Notes: generated by a model from the letters alone, not told the origin. A stretch of 64,000 nt of DNA from Poecilobothrus nobilitatus (GCA_947095535.1 OX352773.1:126868830-126932829), one strand, 5' to 3'. Positions 21,047-32,535 are shown, counted from the stretch's first letter. A program made the numbers and translations.

Positions 21047-21905
21047 CTGGAATATGTTTGTTCTAGACGTCAATAAGTTTCATTAAAAAAATTTTTTTTT
21101 ATCAAAAAAAAAAGTGTAATAGATTTATAATACGGTACATCTATGGATATGCTTTTTTTAATAAATTAATAGCTTATAATAACTTTAATAAAAAAAAATA
21201 TAAATAACAAAATGGGTGATAGACTAAAAAAAAATAGAATACTAATACTTTAAAAAAAAAAAAAAAAAAAAAGAAAGTGAAAATAATTATATGCAGGGCC
21301 AAAAGAGCCATTAAACATCGTAATTTTGTGTTTAAAAAAAAAAAAAAATTTTTTGAAACGCCAAGAGCCCCGTTTTCAATCAATTCAATTGGTTCAGCAC
21401 AGAGTATCGTCCAAACTCTGAATAACAGCACCGAAGAAGTTTTAAAAGAATTCTGTATAGCAGTCAGCGTAGTCAACATCTATGACGTTTTAAAGCACTG
21501 TCTCATCATGAAAGCAAGAGCATCACAAGATCCACCGGTTTAAAAAAAAAAAAAGTAAGTCAAAATTTTTTTTTAATATATAAAGTAAAAAAAAAAAGGA
21601 AATTTTTTTAAAAAGAGAATAAATTTTCTTTACGCATATAAAAGTGAATAAAAACATTTTTTAAAAAAAGTTTAAATTTTTAAAAAATAATAGTACAAAT
21701 AAATTTTTACTATTTTCATAAAAGAAAAAAAGGAAAATTATATTTAATAAAAATAAAATAATAAATATAAAATCTCTTTGCTATTTTGTTTTTCATGTAA
21801 AATGTATTTAGTTTGATTAAATTAATTTTTTTTTCTCAATCCTACTGTGTTGTCAAAATAAAATATTTACATTCAAATTTTTCTAAATTATAAAAAAAAT
21901 TTTGT
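21047..21905 (+). other. Gypsy leader with a small ORF (21277-21543)
   Basis: An untranslated leader, A/T-rich with long A and T runs. One 88-codon ORF has a non-random second half (SIGSAQSIVQTLNNSTEEVL, then VNIYDVLKHCLIMKARAS). It could be a displaced gag N-terminus or a leader peptide; I do not recognise it. Confidence 0.45.
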
Positions 21906-23027
21906 ATGAATCTCAGTTTAAGAACTGGACAAATTCCTAAATCAACTGACGAAAAACTAGTTCCTATGCCTATTTCTCGTTCTCCAACGAAGCCTTTGTC
22001 TTCCACAGCTAAAGTTAATACAGACCCAGTAATAAATACTGAACAAGGCATAATTAAACCAAACGATCAAGACCACTTAGACAAAATGTCTCAATTCGAC
22101 ATCAATCGGGCAAATAAAATGATTCCCGTATTTAGTGGAGATTCTGCAGAGTTACACAGATTCCTGCAACTCGCAGAAATACAGTACGAAAGAGCTAAAA
22201 AGGACGAAAATCTAACAGACTTTTTGGAAGTCATTACCTCTAAAATTTCTGGGCGTGCATATAACGGCACAATACGGTACCAAAAGCTCGATGATTGGAA
22301 AAAACTTAAAACTTCCCTTATAGAGAAATTTTCAAAAACCAGATCCACCCAAATAATTCAACTAGATATATTTTCCTCTAGTCAAGGACCAAGGGAATCA
22401 GTAACTCACTATGCAGAAAGAACTGAAAGGCTTTTTGATGAATTAAATATAGGCAGCGTTAAAGATTCAATGGCAACCGATGGCGTGCAAGCTATATATG
22501 AATTAAAGGAATCAATAGTAATGAACAATTTTATAAATGGATTATTGGATCCCCTAAGAATAATTGTTAGCACCGCCAGGTTGCCTTCATTAAATGAATC
22601 TATAAATTTGGCGATCAATGAGGAAAAATTAAATGTTTCCACCAATTATAAGGGTAGTAATCAAAATAAGAATTATTATAATGGTAATAATAACAGTAAC
22701 AGAACTCCTTACTGTAATGTGTGCAAAACAAATACCCATCATACCAGAGATTGTCAAAAGAGTAGTCAAAATTTTAATCCTAATTTTAATCAAGTAACTA
22801 ACCTAAATAGTTCGGCAAAATTTAATAATGTTCCGCGGTATATAAACCCAAGTGCTAGCTGTCGTTACTGTAAAAATCCTGAACATACTCTATATGAATG
22901 CAAAAAACTAGCATTTAATAGAAATAAAAAGAATAGTATTAATCTTTCTCAACCTTATACAAATGAGGGAAACTACCAGCAGCCTGGTCCATCGGGTCTC
23001 AGGACACAGGCGAGGCAATTAAAATAG
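21906..23027 (+). CDS. gag: Gag polyprotein (Ty3/Gypsy)
   Basis: An intact 373-codon ORF. The middle (IPVFSGDSAELHRFLQLAE, WKKLKTSLIEKFSKTRST, SVTHYAERTERLFDEL) is the retrotransposon capsid domain. Two C-x2-C-x4-H-x4-C zinc knuckles follow: CNVCKTNTHHTRDC (about residue 271) and CRYCKNPEHTLYEC (about 319), the RNA-binding nucleocapsid. It would assemble the particle and package the element RNA. The frame ends at 23027; protease and pol lie in other frames, so a programmed shift or later mutation separates them. Confidence 0.9.
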   Translation: MNLSLRTGQIPKSTDEKLVPMPISRSPTKPLSSTAKVNTDPVINTEQGIIKPNDQDHLDKMSQFDINRANKMIPVFSGDSAELHRFLQLAEIQYERAKKDENLTDFLEVITSKISGRAYNGTIRYQKLDDWKKLKTSLIEKFSKTRSTQIIQLDIFSSSQGPRESVTHYAERTERLFDELNIGSVKDSMATDGVQAIYELKESIVMNNFINGLLDPLRIIVSTARLPSLNESINLAINEEKLNVSTNYKGSNQNKNYYNGNNNSNRTPYCNVCKTNTHHTRDCQKSSQNFNPNFNQVTNLNSSAKFNNVPRYINPSASCRYCKNPEHTLYECKKLAFNRNKKNSINLSQPYTNEGNYQQPGPSGLRTQARQLK

Positions 23028-23035
23028 AGCGCCCA

Positions 23036-23215
23036 AATTCTAAATCGACTTCTAAATCAAATACTAAATCGAATAAAATGCCAAATTCAAAATCAAATCA
23101 AATTCAAAATCAAAATCAAAATCGAAATCGAAATCAAAATCAAAAATTATCTCTAAATTCAAAATCAAATCCTAAATCAAGCGAAATTCCAAATTCAAAA
23201 TTAAATCAAAATTTA
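23036..23215 (+). repeat. AAATCA-type low-complexity tract between gag and protease
   Basis: Imperfect AAATCA/AATCAA units encode Asn/Gln/Lys/Ser runs (QNQNQNRNRNQNQ). It has probably expanded inside the gag-pol spacer. Confidence 0.7.
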
Positions 23216-23913
23216 ACAAAAACAATAATGATAAATCAATCAAAAAATCGTACGTTTTCCAGTATCTTGTCTCTGGAAATACAGGAATGCGGAAAATCAA
23301 TTTACAAATTTATTAATAGATTATTAAGTATTATAATAGATATTATAAGTATTATTAAAGTAAATGCTTTGCATGACAATACATATGTAGATTGCATGCC
23401 CATTGAATTGAAAGGTATCTCATCCGAACCTATTAATACAATTGGAACTACTACATTATTTATCAAAGTTCCTGGTCATGAACTGAAACGATATGCTATA
23501 CTTTTTCATGTAGTTTCCGGTAATTTTCCAATTGCGCAAGGTGGTATAATTGGCGAAGATTTTTTGAATAAAACTAAAGCAATAATGATCAAGTAATTTT
23601 TAATTTTAATAATTTAAAAGTTCCAATAAAATTTCAAACAGAAAATAAAGTTGTGGTAATACCATCACGTACAGAAAAATTGATTAAATACGGTTCTATA
23701 ATAATTCAGGAACAATTAATTACAATGTTAAATCCTAAAAATTTAAATGAAAATGGGATATTTATAACAAATACAATTGTAAAACCAGAAAATGGTTACG
23801 TATATCTTAGTATTATAAACGTGAATGAAAAACCATATGAAATATGTAATGAAGAATTAAAAATAAATTTTACTCCTATCAAAAATTTTAATGTCTATAC
23901 GTTAGCACATTAA
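23216..23913 (+). pseudogene. pol: protease remnant and protease-RT connector
   Basis: The frame to 23596 ends with AILFHVVSGNFPIAQGGIIGEDFLNK, containing the flap-to-helix end of a retropepsin (the GIIGEDFL motif). The expected D-T/S-G active site before SIIKVNALHDN is not there: only IIIDIISIIK is read, suggesting loss of the catalytic turn. The frame 23653-23913 (VIPSRTEKLIKYG, GIFITNTIVKPENGYVYLSI) is the usual connector before RT in Gypsy pol. At least one shift lies between them. Confidence 0.75.
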
Positions 23914-24039
23914 ACTACAAATTTAATAGAAAATCGTTTAGAAAACTTTAAATAAACAATTAGATCTCTCTAATCTTAATTCAGAGGAAAAAATATCCAT
24001 TATAAATATATGTAGTGAATATAATCAATTATTTTACTA

Positions 24040-24891
24040 GGAAGGTGATAAATTGAGCTGTACAGCAATAATTAAGCATGAAATAAATATACAATCTGAT
24101 AAACCAGCTGTTAACGTTAAACCATATAGATTGCCCGAAATTCACAAATCTGAGATAAAAAGACAAGTTGATGAAATGTTACTCAAGGAATAGTTCAACA
24201 TAGTAAAAGCTCTTAGAACAGTCCATTATTAGTCGTTTCTAAAAAACCAGATGCTAACGGTAATAAAAAGTGGCGCGCCGTGGTTGATTATCGGAAGCTA
24301 AATGAAATCACCATAAGTGATTCATATTCCCTGTCAAATATTGAAGATATTCTTGCAAAATTGGGTGAATCTAAATATTTTTCTACTTTAGATTTAGCAA
24401 ACGGATTCCATCAAATCGGGGTCGCAGAAAAGGATTGTGAAAAAACCGCTTTCAGTACACCGTATAGTCATTTCGAATTCACACGAATGTCTCTTGGATT
24501 GCGAAATGCACCTCCTACTTTTCAGAGGCTTATGAATATAGTTCTCATTGGCCTTCAAGGCATCCATTGTTTCGTGTACCTAGATGATATAGTTATTTAT
24601 GGTAAAAATCTTGTTGACCATAATAAGAAATTTATCCAAGTATTTGAAGCATTAAAGAAATATAATTTAAAACTGCAACCTAATAAATGCAAATTTTTAC
24701 ATAAAGAAGTGCTATATCTTGGTCATGTTATAAGCGAAAAAGGTATTAAACTCGATAAAAATAAAATAACTACAATTTTAAATATAGAATTGCCACAAAA
24801 TCAAAAAGCTATTAAATCTTTCCTAGAATTAATAGGATATTATCGTAAATTCATACCAAAAGTTATCATCTATAGCACAACCATTGAATAA
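24040..24891 (+). pseudogene. pol: pol: reverse transcriptase
   Basis: Motifs run in order: KKWRAVVDYRKLNEIT (fingers), STLDLANGFHQIGV (motif A Asp), FEFTRMSLGLRNAPPTFQRL (motif B), CFVYLDDIVIYG (YLDD active site), YLGHVISEKGI, and the YYRKFI thumb end. The catalytic residues are intact. Upstream (24040-24280) the RT start is read only after correcting stops near 24195 and 24230. The frame closes at 24891 by a shift before RNase H. Confidence 0.92.
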
Positions 24892-25447
24892 ATTGTTGAA
24901 AAAGGATTCTAAATTTGTTTAGGATGAATTTTGCGATGAATTTTTCAAAAGCTTAAAACAAGCAATAACCGAATACCCAGTATTTCAATATCTTAACTTC
25001 ACGAAAGAATTTTATCTTACAACTGATGCGAGCGTCAACGCTTTAGGTACCGTTTTATCGCAGCAAACATTAGAACAAGGCAAAGTAATGGATCTACCAA
25101 TCGCATACGTTAGTAGAACATTAAACAAAGTCGAACGTAATTACTCCACTATTGAAAAGGAAGCTTTAGCAGTCGTGTGGGCAACGTCTTATTTTCGACC
25201 ATACCTTTATGGCAGAAAATTTACGGTTGTTACCGACCACAAACCCTTTGTTTGGATCTTCAACATAAATAATCCAACTTCTAGAATTATGCGATGGCGT
25301 ATTAAATTAGAAGAATACGATTATCGTGTTATCCACAAATCGGGTAATTTGAATACAAATGCAGACGCCTTATCTAGATTAAAAATATCCAATATTAATG
25401 TAATTACTAGAGCTCAATCTAATAGAAAAAAAACACAGTCAAAATGA
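24892..25447 (+). pseudogene. pol: RNase H
   Basis: FYLTTDASVNALGTVLSQ (first catalytic Asp) precedes the ATG at 25088. IEKEALAVVWATSYFRPYLY (Glu), FTVVTDHKPFVWIF (second Asp) and NTNADALSRL (final Asp) follow. All RNase H catalytic residues are visible. A stop near 24921 and a shift separate it from RT. It would remove template RNA during reverse transcription. Confidence 0.9.
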
Positions 25448-25451
25448 CGTA

Positions 25452-26545
25452 TTGCAAGATAAAAACTTTAATAATTTAGAAAATAAAAACTTAGATCAAG
25501 GTAATATTCATGAAAGTATTGCAAATCAAAATGAATCTAATATAATAGAAAACCAAATTACTATCCTCTCCGAACCTAAAGAAATTAAAACAATTCTAGA
25601 AGAGTATCATAATAGTCCAGTTGATGGGCACCAAGGTGTAAATCGTACACTATAAAAACTTAAAAAAAAGTTTTACTTTAAAAATATGAAACAAACTGTA
25701 ATCAAATATATATCTTCTTGCGAAATATGTCAGAAAAATAAATTAAGCTTAAAAACTAAAATACCAATGAAAATAACAAATACTCCTAACAAACCTTTTG
25801 AAAAAATAGCTTTGGATATAGTAGGACCATTATCTACTTCTGAATCGGGTAATATATATATATATATATATATATATACGGAAGATCATTTGCATTTTTG
25901 GTACTCCAAAAATAGTTCCAACTGATCAAGGTACTAATTTTATGAGTGAAGTATTTAAAAGGACTTGTTCATTATTAAAAATTAAATAGATAAACACAAC
26001 TAGTTACCATCCGGAATCCAATGGTTCCCTAGAAAGAGCACATCGTTCTTCGGGAAATTATTTGCGTTGTTATGCAAATAAAGATCCTGATAATTGTGAT
26101 ACTTGGTTAGACTTTGCAATTTTTGCACAATTTTACAACTCCTAGTACTTTAATAAAATTTACGCCGTATGAAATATTATTTGGTATAAAACCTGAATTA
26201 CCATCAGCCATATCCAAAACTATTGAACCATTATATAATATCAACGATTATGTTCTACACTTAAAATCACGTCTTCAAAACAGTTATACTGAAGCCACAA
26301 ATAATTTAATTAAATCAAAAGAAATAAATAAAAGAATCTATGATAAGAATGCTCGATTACTAGACATTATTGTAGGAGACAAAGTTTGGTTACTTGATAC
26401 AGTAAGAAAAAATAAAAAATTAACTGCATGTTACCTAGGGCCTTACGAAGTCATAGAAATAAACTCTCCAAAAAATACTACTATTAAAATTGGTAGGAAG
26501 ACAAAACTAGTTCATAACAATCTTTTAAAAATGTTTGTTCAATAA
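25452..26545 (+). pseudogene. pol: integrase with central deletion
   Basis: The zinc domain is visible as EYHNSPVDGHQG (HH) and SSCEICQKNKLS (CC). The catalytic core starts with EKIALDIVGPLSTSESGN (first Asp) but is cut by a (TA)n run at about 25852-25877. The core resumes with FGTPKIVPTDQGTNF (second Asp) and then YHPESNGSLERAHRS (Glu). The C-terminus 26114-26545 has TPYEILFGIKPELP, GDKVWLL and the GPY/F-type end CYLGPYEVIEI. The segment between the first and second Asp is largely missing, and several stops interrupt the frame. Confidence 0.88.
25852..25877. repeat. (TA)n microsatellite inside the integrase core
   Basis: About 13-14 TA units at the place where several tens of integrase residues are missing. 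Confidence 0.9.
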
Positions 26546-27136
26546 ATACAAATTGCATGTCAAAATTTTTTTTTTAACTTAATTTGATTTTCTTTTTTTC
26601 TTTTTCCAATAAATAAAAAGTTTAATTTTTGGTAATGTAAAGAAAAAAAGAGGAAATATTATTAATTATAATTACATAATGAGGAATTTATATATTAGAT
26701 AAAAAAACCCCTTAAGTAAAGAAATATGAAATAGCAAATGTGTTTCAAATTACAAAATAAAAATAAAAACAAAAAAAAAAAAAACAATCGTACATTGTAA
26801 AAAAAAAAAAATTTATATAAAAACAAAATTTTTTTTAATATATCAATGATAAAATTTATAAACAATTAACTTATAAAATGTTAAAATAATGTAATGTAAT
26901 TTGAGTAAATATAAATTAAATATCATAATAATAAAGGCAAAAATAAACAAACTTATACGTAATAATTATAAAGAGAATATTTTTTTTAATTTTTACATAT
27001 ATTAATAATATATAATAACTAAAAAAAAAAAGAAAAGAAAGAATATAATAAAAAAAAAAAAACAGAACAATTATATGTCACTTGTAAAAAAAAATCAAAC
27101 TAAAAATTATCACAATTTCTAACAATTTTTTCTTTC
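26546..27136 (+). other. Gypsy 3' non-coding region
   Basis: A/T-rich with many A runs. No env ORF is visible. Confidence 0.7.
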
Positions 27137-27148
27137 GATGGGGGAAGG
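27137..27148 (+). other. polypurine tract
   Basis: GATGGGGGAAGG lies immediately before the 3' LTR start TGTAATATGCC, as expected for plus-strand priming. Confidence 0.75.
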
Positions 27149-27188
27149 TGTAATATGCCACTCCAATATACTAAAACCATAACAATAA
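27149..27188 (+). repeat. 3' LTR, first 40 bases
   Basis: Identical over its length to the first 40 bases of the 5' LTR, then interrupted by element R1 at CAATAA. Confidence 0.92.
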
Positions 27189-28777
27189 CGAGGTTGAATA
27201 GGTTGAATACAGTTGACTTTGTCAACTCTTAGATACCCGTACGAACCGTTAGTATGTTCACAGCCTGTCACTCTGTTTACAATATTATTTTTTTAATATT
27301 TAAGTATTTTAAAATAATTTGGGTGAATTTTATAATTTCTAGAACTATGGGTTGTACATATATTCAAACTATATGTTTATATGTACATTCTTCAAAAGCA
27401 AATTTTAACCTTCCACATAACGATTATCAATCCAAAACTTTTTCAAATATTCTATAGTACCATTTAATACTAAGCGGTAAATGTATATTAAATTTACTTA
27501 GTACAAAATAGTAAATATAATTTTAAATATTATATTATATTATATTTAAATATTCCATTGACAGAATAATATCTTATAAGTACAATAAAATACATATATG
27601 TATGTAAATACGGCGCTATATAATATACATCTATACTCTTATCATTCATTCACTAGTGACATATACGATATGTAAATAAACATGATATTATATACGTATG
27701 TATATATATTAATATCATATAAATAAAAATTCTTCAAGCAACCGTTATGTTGTTTATTTATTTGCATTTTTATGTACTACGCATTATATCCTCAACAATT
27801 TCAAATTATCGAGTAAAACAAATGCAAAAAATTTGTTGAAGAAATTTGTTAGAAAATTTGAAAAAATCAAGTAACACTTTCGTCAATTATAAAGTAACCC
27901 TATATTATTAAAAAAAGTTGTTAACAGAAATAAGAGTATAATGTTGAAGCTTTAATTTTTGTGTATTACTTCAAAAAAATTTTAACAGGTGTTCAAGTTA
28001 CAGGTGTTTCAAAATAGGAAATTTTCAGTTTTTGACCCCTTACAGCTCCTAAACAGGGGGTGATACAAAAAAAATTTCTGAAATGACTCATACTAATTTT
28101 CAAAGATCTAACTTTTGTCAAAATTTCAAGTTTCCAACTTTAACCGTTTAGAAGATGGAAGGGTTAAAGAATTTTGCAAAATTTGAGTTTCGCATAACGG
28201 TAAAATAAGACACCGTATGCCAAAATTATATATTTATTGTATATATTCTTTTAAAGCTAATGAAAGTAGTAATCATTTGGCGTTTTCAAAATGAAGATAT
28301 ACCTTATACAACTTGCGCTATAACAATTTAAATATAGAGCTTTTTTGAACCTTTGGGGAGCTGTAGCTCCGTAAAGGGTGGGGGTACAAAAAAAAGTTAT
28401 TAAAAATAAAATTAATATTTTTGTGAGATCTATCAGTAGTTAAAATTTCATAGCTCTATTGCAAAAAAAATGTGGGGATCTAAAAGTTAGGTGTTCGAGA
28501 GCTACCCTAAGGCTTGGTCCAAACTCAACCAAAAAAAATAGGGAACCTACAACTTACTCCCAAAATATTTTGTGTAAATTTCAAGATTCTAGCTTTCTTA
28601 GTTTTTGAGTTAGCGTGCTGACGGACGGACGGACGGACGGACGGACATGGCTCAAAAGTCTTAGAATTTTTTTCTGATCCGATCCATACCTTTGAAGGTA
28701 TATCTAGCTCGCTTATTTCGAGGTGTTACAAACGGAGGAGTAATTTTATTATACCCGATCCTATCGTACGGGTATAA
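27189..28777 (+). mobile_element. element R1 (1,589-bp non-autonomous insertion in the 3' LTR)
   Basis: It starts CGAGGTTG; the inverted motif ATACCCGTACGA at 27233-27244 pairs with TCGTACGGGTAT at 28764-28775. Comparison with the intact 5' LTR gives an exact insertion with ATAA duplicated (27185-27188 and 28774-28777). The interior has one monomer related to repeat A (CAAGTTACAGGTGTTTC..., AGCTCCTAAACAGGGGGTG). (GGAC)n lies at 28620-28647, followed by the shared tail (TATATCTAGCTCGCTT, GTTACAAACG). A second copy, R2, lies inverted at 37585-39179. Confidence 0.9.
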
Positions 28778-29298
28778 ACATTATATTAATTTTGTATTTC
28801 TTTTTACTTTCAATTTCTTTTCTTTTTAACTATAAATAAATTAGGTTAAAGCATGAATAATGTAACATATGGTTTACATATGTTTAAAATTAAATATCAT
28901 ATTGCAATATTGAACCAAAATAAACTAACTATAAATAATAAAGGTTACTTCAAAATATATAAACAAAGAAACTAGAATTATGTTATCATATTGCAATATT
29001 GAACTAAAATATTTTGTAAATGCATACTGGTTTGCATTGCTAGTATGATACTTGACAAATTTGTCTATTTTTATAATAATCATTGTTTTAGTCTATTTTG
29101 TAATAAATATTGTTTTAGAATGTAAGAAAATAAATTGTATAAAAGACTTCCAATTAAAAAAGGAAGGAACATTACTATTTCAAATTTTACACTGCAAGAA
29201 TGTAAATAAAGTAAATAAAGTAATATTAAAATAAAACAACTTCTGTTTACCATTGAATATCGACGGTATAAATTAACCATTTTTCTAAAAATATTACA
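28778..29298 (+). repeat. 3' LTR, remaining 521 bases
   Basis: It resumes at ACATT and matches the 5' LTR to the end ATATTACA. TATAAAAG recurs near 29138. It lacks about 17 bases present in the 5' LTR near 20715. Confidence 0.92.
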
Positions 29299-29302
29299 AT
29301 TA

Positions 29303-30130
29303 CAAACTAATTAGTAATGAACAACAAATGGCGGAAATAATTATTTTATCGATGTGACTAAAGAACATAGTATAAACAATTCTCCCCTAGATCTAAATTA
29401 TTTCAATAATTTTCAATACAATATATATGAAAATTTTAATTTACACCCCATCAATGCAGAGGAAGTTAAAAAAACTTTAAATAAATTAAAATTTTCTGCC
29501 ACAACAGGATTTAAACATATCTATACTAAATTTATAAAAAAAATTCCAATTGTAATTCACTCCAATCTTAGTAAAGTTCATTAATATTGCTTTTCAAACT
29601 TCAATTTTCCCAAATTCTCTTAAAATAGCAATTGTAACACCTATCTACAAAAATGTAAATATTGAACTTTGTTCTAATTATCACCCTATCTCGGTTTTAC
29701 AAGCTACCACAACCCTATTCTTAGTCCGGACCAACATGGATTCTTAAAAAGTTCTAATACAACTGCGGCTTGTATTAACTTAAATGATTTTATTACTAGA
29801 GAAATCGATTCGCGTAAATTTGTGACTTGCTGATTCCTTGATTTACAAAAAGCGTTCGATTGTGTAGACCATGATATTCTACTTATAAAATTATCTAATC
29901 TAAGTTTAAACAATAACCAACTGAATCTTTTTAAATCATATCTCTCGAATATACAACAATTTGTTCGCATCAACTCTTCTTAAAGTCAGGCAAAGACAAT
30001 AGGAAAAGGTGTTCCACAGGTTTCTATTTTAGGTTCTGCCCTCTTTCAAATATATATTAATGATATATGTCAGCTAAATTTAAAGGGAACACTTCCAGCT
30101 TTTATTTTAATTTCACGGGCTTTATGACAC
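29303..30130 (+). pseudogene. LINE-A: reverse transcriptase part after the Gypsy insertion
   Basis: Frames in sequence: NYFIDVTKEHSINNSPLDL, then INAEEVKKTLNKLKFSATTG (start of RT fingers), then a shift to a SLKIAIVTPIYKNVN block, YHPISVLQ, FLKSSNTTAACINL, a DLQKAFDCVDHDILL-like motif A, and GKGVPQVSILGSALFQIYIN (motif B and after). It ends before a clear YADD box at about 30125, so it is 3'-truncated. It is the continuation of the endonuclease part ending at 20455. Confidence 0.82.
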
Positions 30131-31098
30131 ATATATAATTGCTATATTGAGATAATTTTTTTTAAAGGAACATCCATCGTAACAATATAATTTAGAAAAT
30201 TAGAGAAAAATTCGCAATTAAAGATTTATTTTCTACTTTTTAGTTCAAAAAAAAGCTTTTTTTTAATAATTTTTTATTTTATCCTTTTTAGTCAGGAAGA
30301 ATAAGTATCTACCTACTAAATTTAATTTTTTTTTTAACTTATAATAGCTAAATTAAGAAAAATTAATAAAAACAAAAATTTTAATTTATATATCATAATA
30401 AGGTATTTATTATTGATAACTAATTTTAAAGTTAACTACAATTCATAACTAATCTAAACTGCTACTAAATTAAAATTTGAATTAAGGAACTGGCATTGCA
30501 ATATTTTATATGAACATAATTTTTATATTGAATGTTCTGAATAAAAAAGGAAAGGAGAAAAAAGGAACAAAGTCAATTTTGGTTATACAAAAACCGAAGC
30601 AAGAAAAAGAGTACAAATTCCAAAAAATTGAATAATAAGTATGTATGCATTAAACATATTTGATATTACTTTTTTAAAAAAAACACATAGTGCATGTGAA
30701 TGTTTATCTTATATTATACATGACATGCAAAACTCTTTTTTTGTATTTGCCATGCCCTATGCACTATGTGATTTTTTATATAGTAAATATTAAATATGTA
30801 TAATGTATCTAAGGTATAATGTATCCATAAATTAATTATTATTTTTTGAGATAAGATTTTTTTTTATTTTTGATTGTTTGTGTTTCTCTTTTTTTCGGCA
30901 CTTTAACAATTTACATATAATATTTATATTATATACAAATTTGTTATTGTTTTTACATTGAATTTAATGTTCTTAAAAAGAAAGAAAAGAAGAAAATTGC
31001 AACAAAATCAATATGGTGTTATACAAAAAGCGAAGCAAAGAAAAAGAGTATAAAATCCAAAGAATTGAATAATGAGTATGTATACATATTTGATATGT
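30131..31098. repeat. AT-rich region with two copies of a repeat unit
   Basis: Unit 1 (about 30510-30783) and unit 2 (about 30945-31106, continued at 33783-33868 after the hAT element) share TATACAAAAA.CGAAGCAA, GAATAAT.AGTATGTAT, ATTACTTT, CACATAGTGCATGTGAATG and CATGACATGCAAAACT. Unit 1 contains an inverted pair CACATAGTGCA/TGCACTATGTG (about 30685-30773). No gene. Confidence 0.65.
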
Positions 31099-31439
31099 AT
31101 TACTTTTACGGTTGCCAACAGTGCCTTTTTCTCCCGGAGACTCCGGGTTTGATGACAATTCTCCGGTTCCTGGGATTGGCATCTCCAGGAATCTATAAAA
31201 AAATTCAATAACATAGATTTCACATTGTAAACCTAAAGCGCTATTTTGCAAGTAATAATGTACTTAGAGTATTGGACGCACTCCTTTATTTTGACTTTCA
31301 AATAGATATAAACTGTCAAAACATTATGTACTATTGACACAAAATATTATGTACGTGACATTTCATTTCATTTGAATTCAAAAGTTTGAAATTGCATACA
31401 AAAAAATTAAACGTGCATACAAAAAAATTAAAAAATTAA

Positions 31440-32535
31440 AACTTTACCTTGTTTTAAGAAATACTGTTTTAGAGTGGGCCAAGCTAACAATATTCGATTT
31501 AGAGCTTTTGATCAACTAAGCCATCTTGTTGGCACATTTTTTACCATTTGCGAGAACTACATATTGAAAAATTCGAAACAAGATTTTAACTCTCTTGTAT
31601 TAGTTGTGCTAGTTGAAAATTCAAAATATATTTTATTTACTAGCGTTTCAACATCAAATATTCAACCTAATTTTTTGCAAGCAAATTTAGCTGCGTTATG
31701 AAATACGTGGCAAAAACAATTGCTTTCAAAATAAATGAATTCAATTGACATAATTTTTGAAAAACCGAATTGAATTTTCCATAATTTACTACTGCATTGT
31801 CAGCTAAGTAAAATATAACATATTCCACCGGCAAACCACACTCACTTAGGCTTTGAATGATTTTTTTTGTAATTGCTTCAGAAGATTCGTAATCATCTGA
31901 ATAAAAATTTAATATTTTATGTTTTACACCTTGCTCTGGTAGAAAATAAGTTACAACTAAAGGGAAAAGCTTGACGTTTCCCCTATTCGACGCATCTGAC
32001 AAAATAAAAAAATTTCTAAAATCTGTCTCACCTTTTTTAATATCATTTAAAACTAACTCAATAGATTTTGGGCCAAAAATATTTTCTGTAATACTTGATG
32101 CTTTTGTCCTACCGCAATGAATTTGTTTGCAAATTGATGAATCAATGTAAATTTTCTTGTTTAGTTTCATTCCACAATTAAAACTACTATAACTATGCTG
32201 GTGCATTACTGAATGATAAACGGCTATGGTAACTTGTAAATGAATTTCAGATTATTTTTGTACAAAAAAGTAGAAAGCAACTGGCTGCTATTTATTGCAT
32301 TTATATTTTGCTTATGATGAACAGATGCTTCATGAGTTTTAACCGATTTTTCACCATCAAGTTTTACAACAAAAATAATACCACATATTTTGCATTTAGC
32401 AGCAAATTCATTTTCTTTTTGTAGCCAGCTTTTATATTGTACTCTTTTTAACCAATCGTTATTAAATTGTGTCAAGTAAAGCTTTTTTTTCGGAGTGCTA
32501 TTGCCATCTATGTTCCTGTTTTTATCATCAGCCAT
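31440..32535 (-). pseudogene. hAT transposase, BED finger and catalytic middle
   Basis: Frame 32535-32224: a BED-type finger with AAKCKICG and HEASVHHKQ (C-x2-C ... H-x4-H). Frame 32206-31667: FFILSDASNRGNVKLFPLV (first catalytic Asp region), HKILNFYSDDYESSEAI, then FYLADNAVVNYGKFNSVFQK (second Asp region). After a shift it continues to about 31440 with RELKSCFEFFNM, NVPTRWLS (conserved Trp) and LLAWPTLKQYFLKQGK. Several stops and shifts are present. The order is that of a hAT transposase lacking its C-terminal half on this strand. Confidence 0.85.

Larger units (their letters stand above)
20456..29298 (+). mobile_element. Ty3/Gypsy LTR retrotransposon nested in LINE-A (with R1 in its 3' LTR)
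   Basis: The element has LTRs that begin TGTAATATGCC and end ATATTACA, flanked by a 4-bp ATTA duplication (20452-20455 and 29299-29302). Order: 5' LTR, primer site, leader, gag with two zinc knuckles, protease remnant, RT, RNase H, integrase with a GPY-type end, polypurine tract, 3' LTR. Domain order PR-RT-RH-INT places it in Ty3/Gypsy. No env is seen. Internal stops, frame changes and a deletion in the integrase show it is dead. Removing R1 (1,589 bp) leaves about 7.25 kb. Confidence 0.93.

Noticed and set aside
20456..29298. Endogenous retrovirus with env
   Set aside because: The region between the integrase end (26545) and the polypurine tract has no ORF or membrane-protein features.
29704..29973. 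89-aa minus-strand ORF
   Set aside because: Antisense of the LINE-A reverse transcriptase motif A region.
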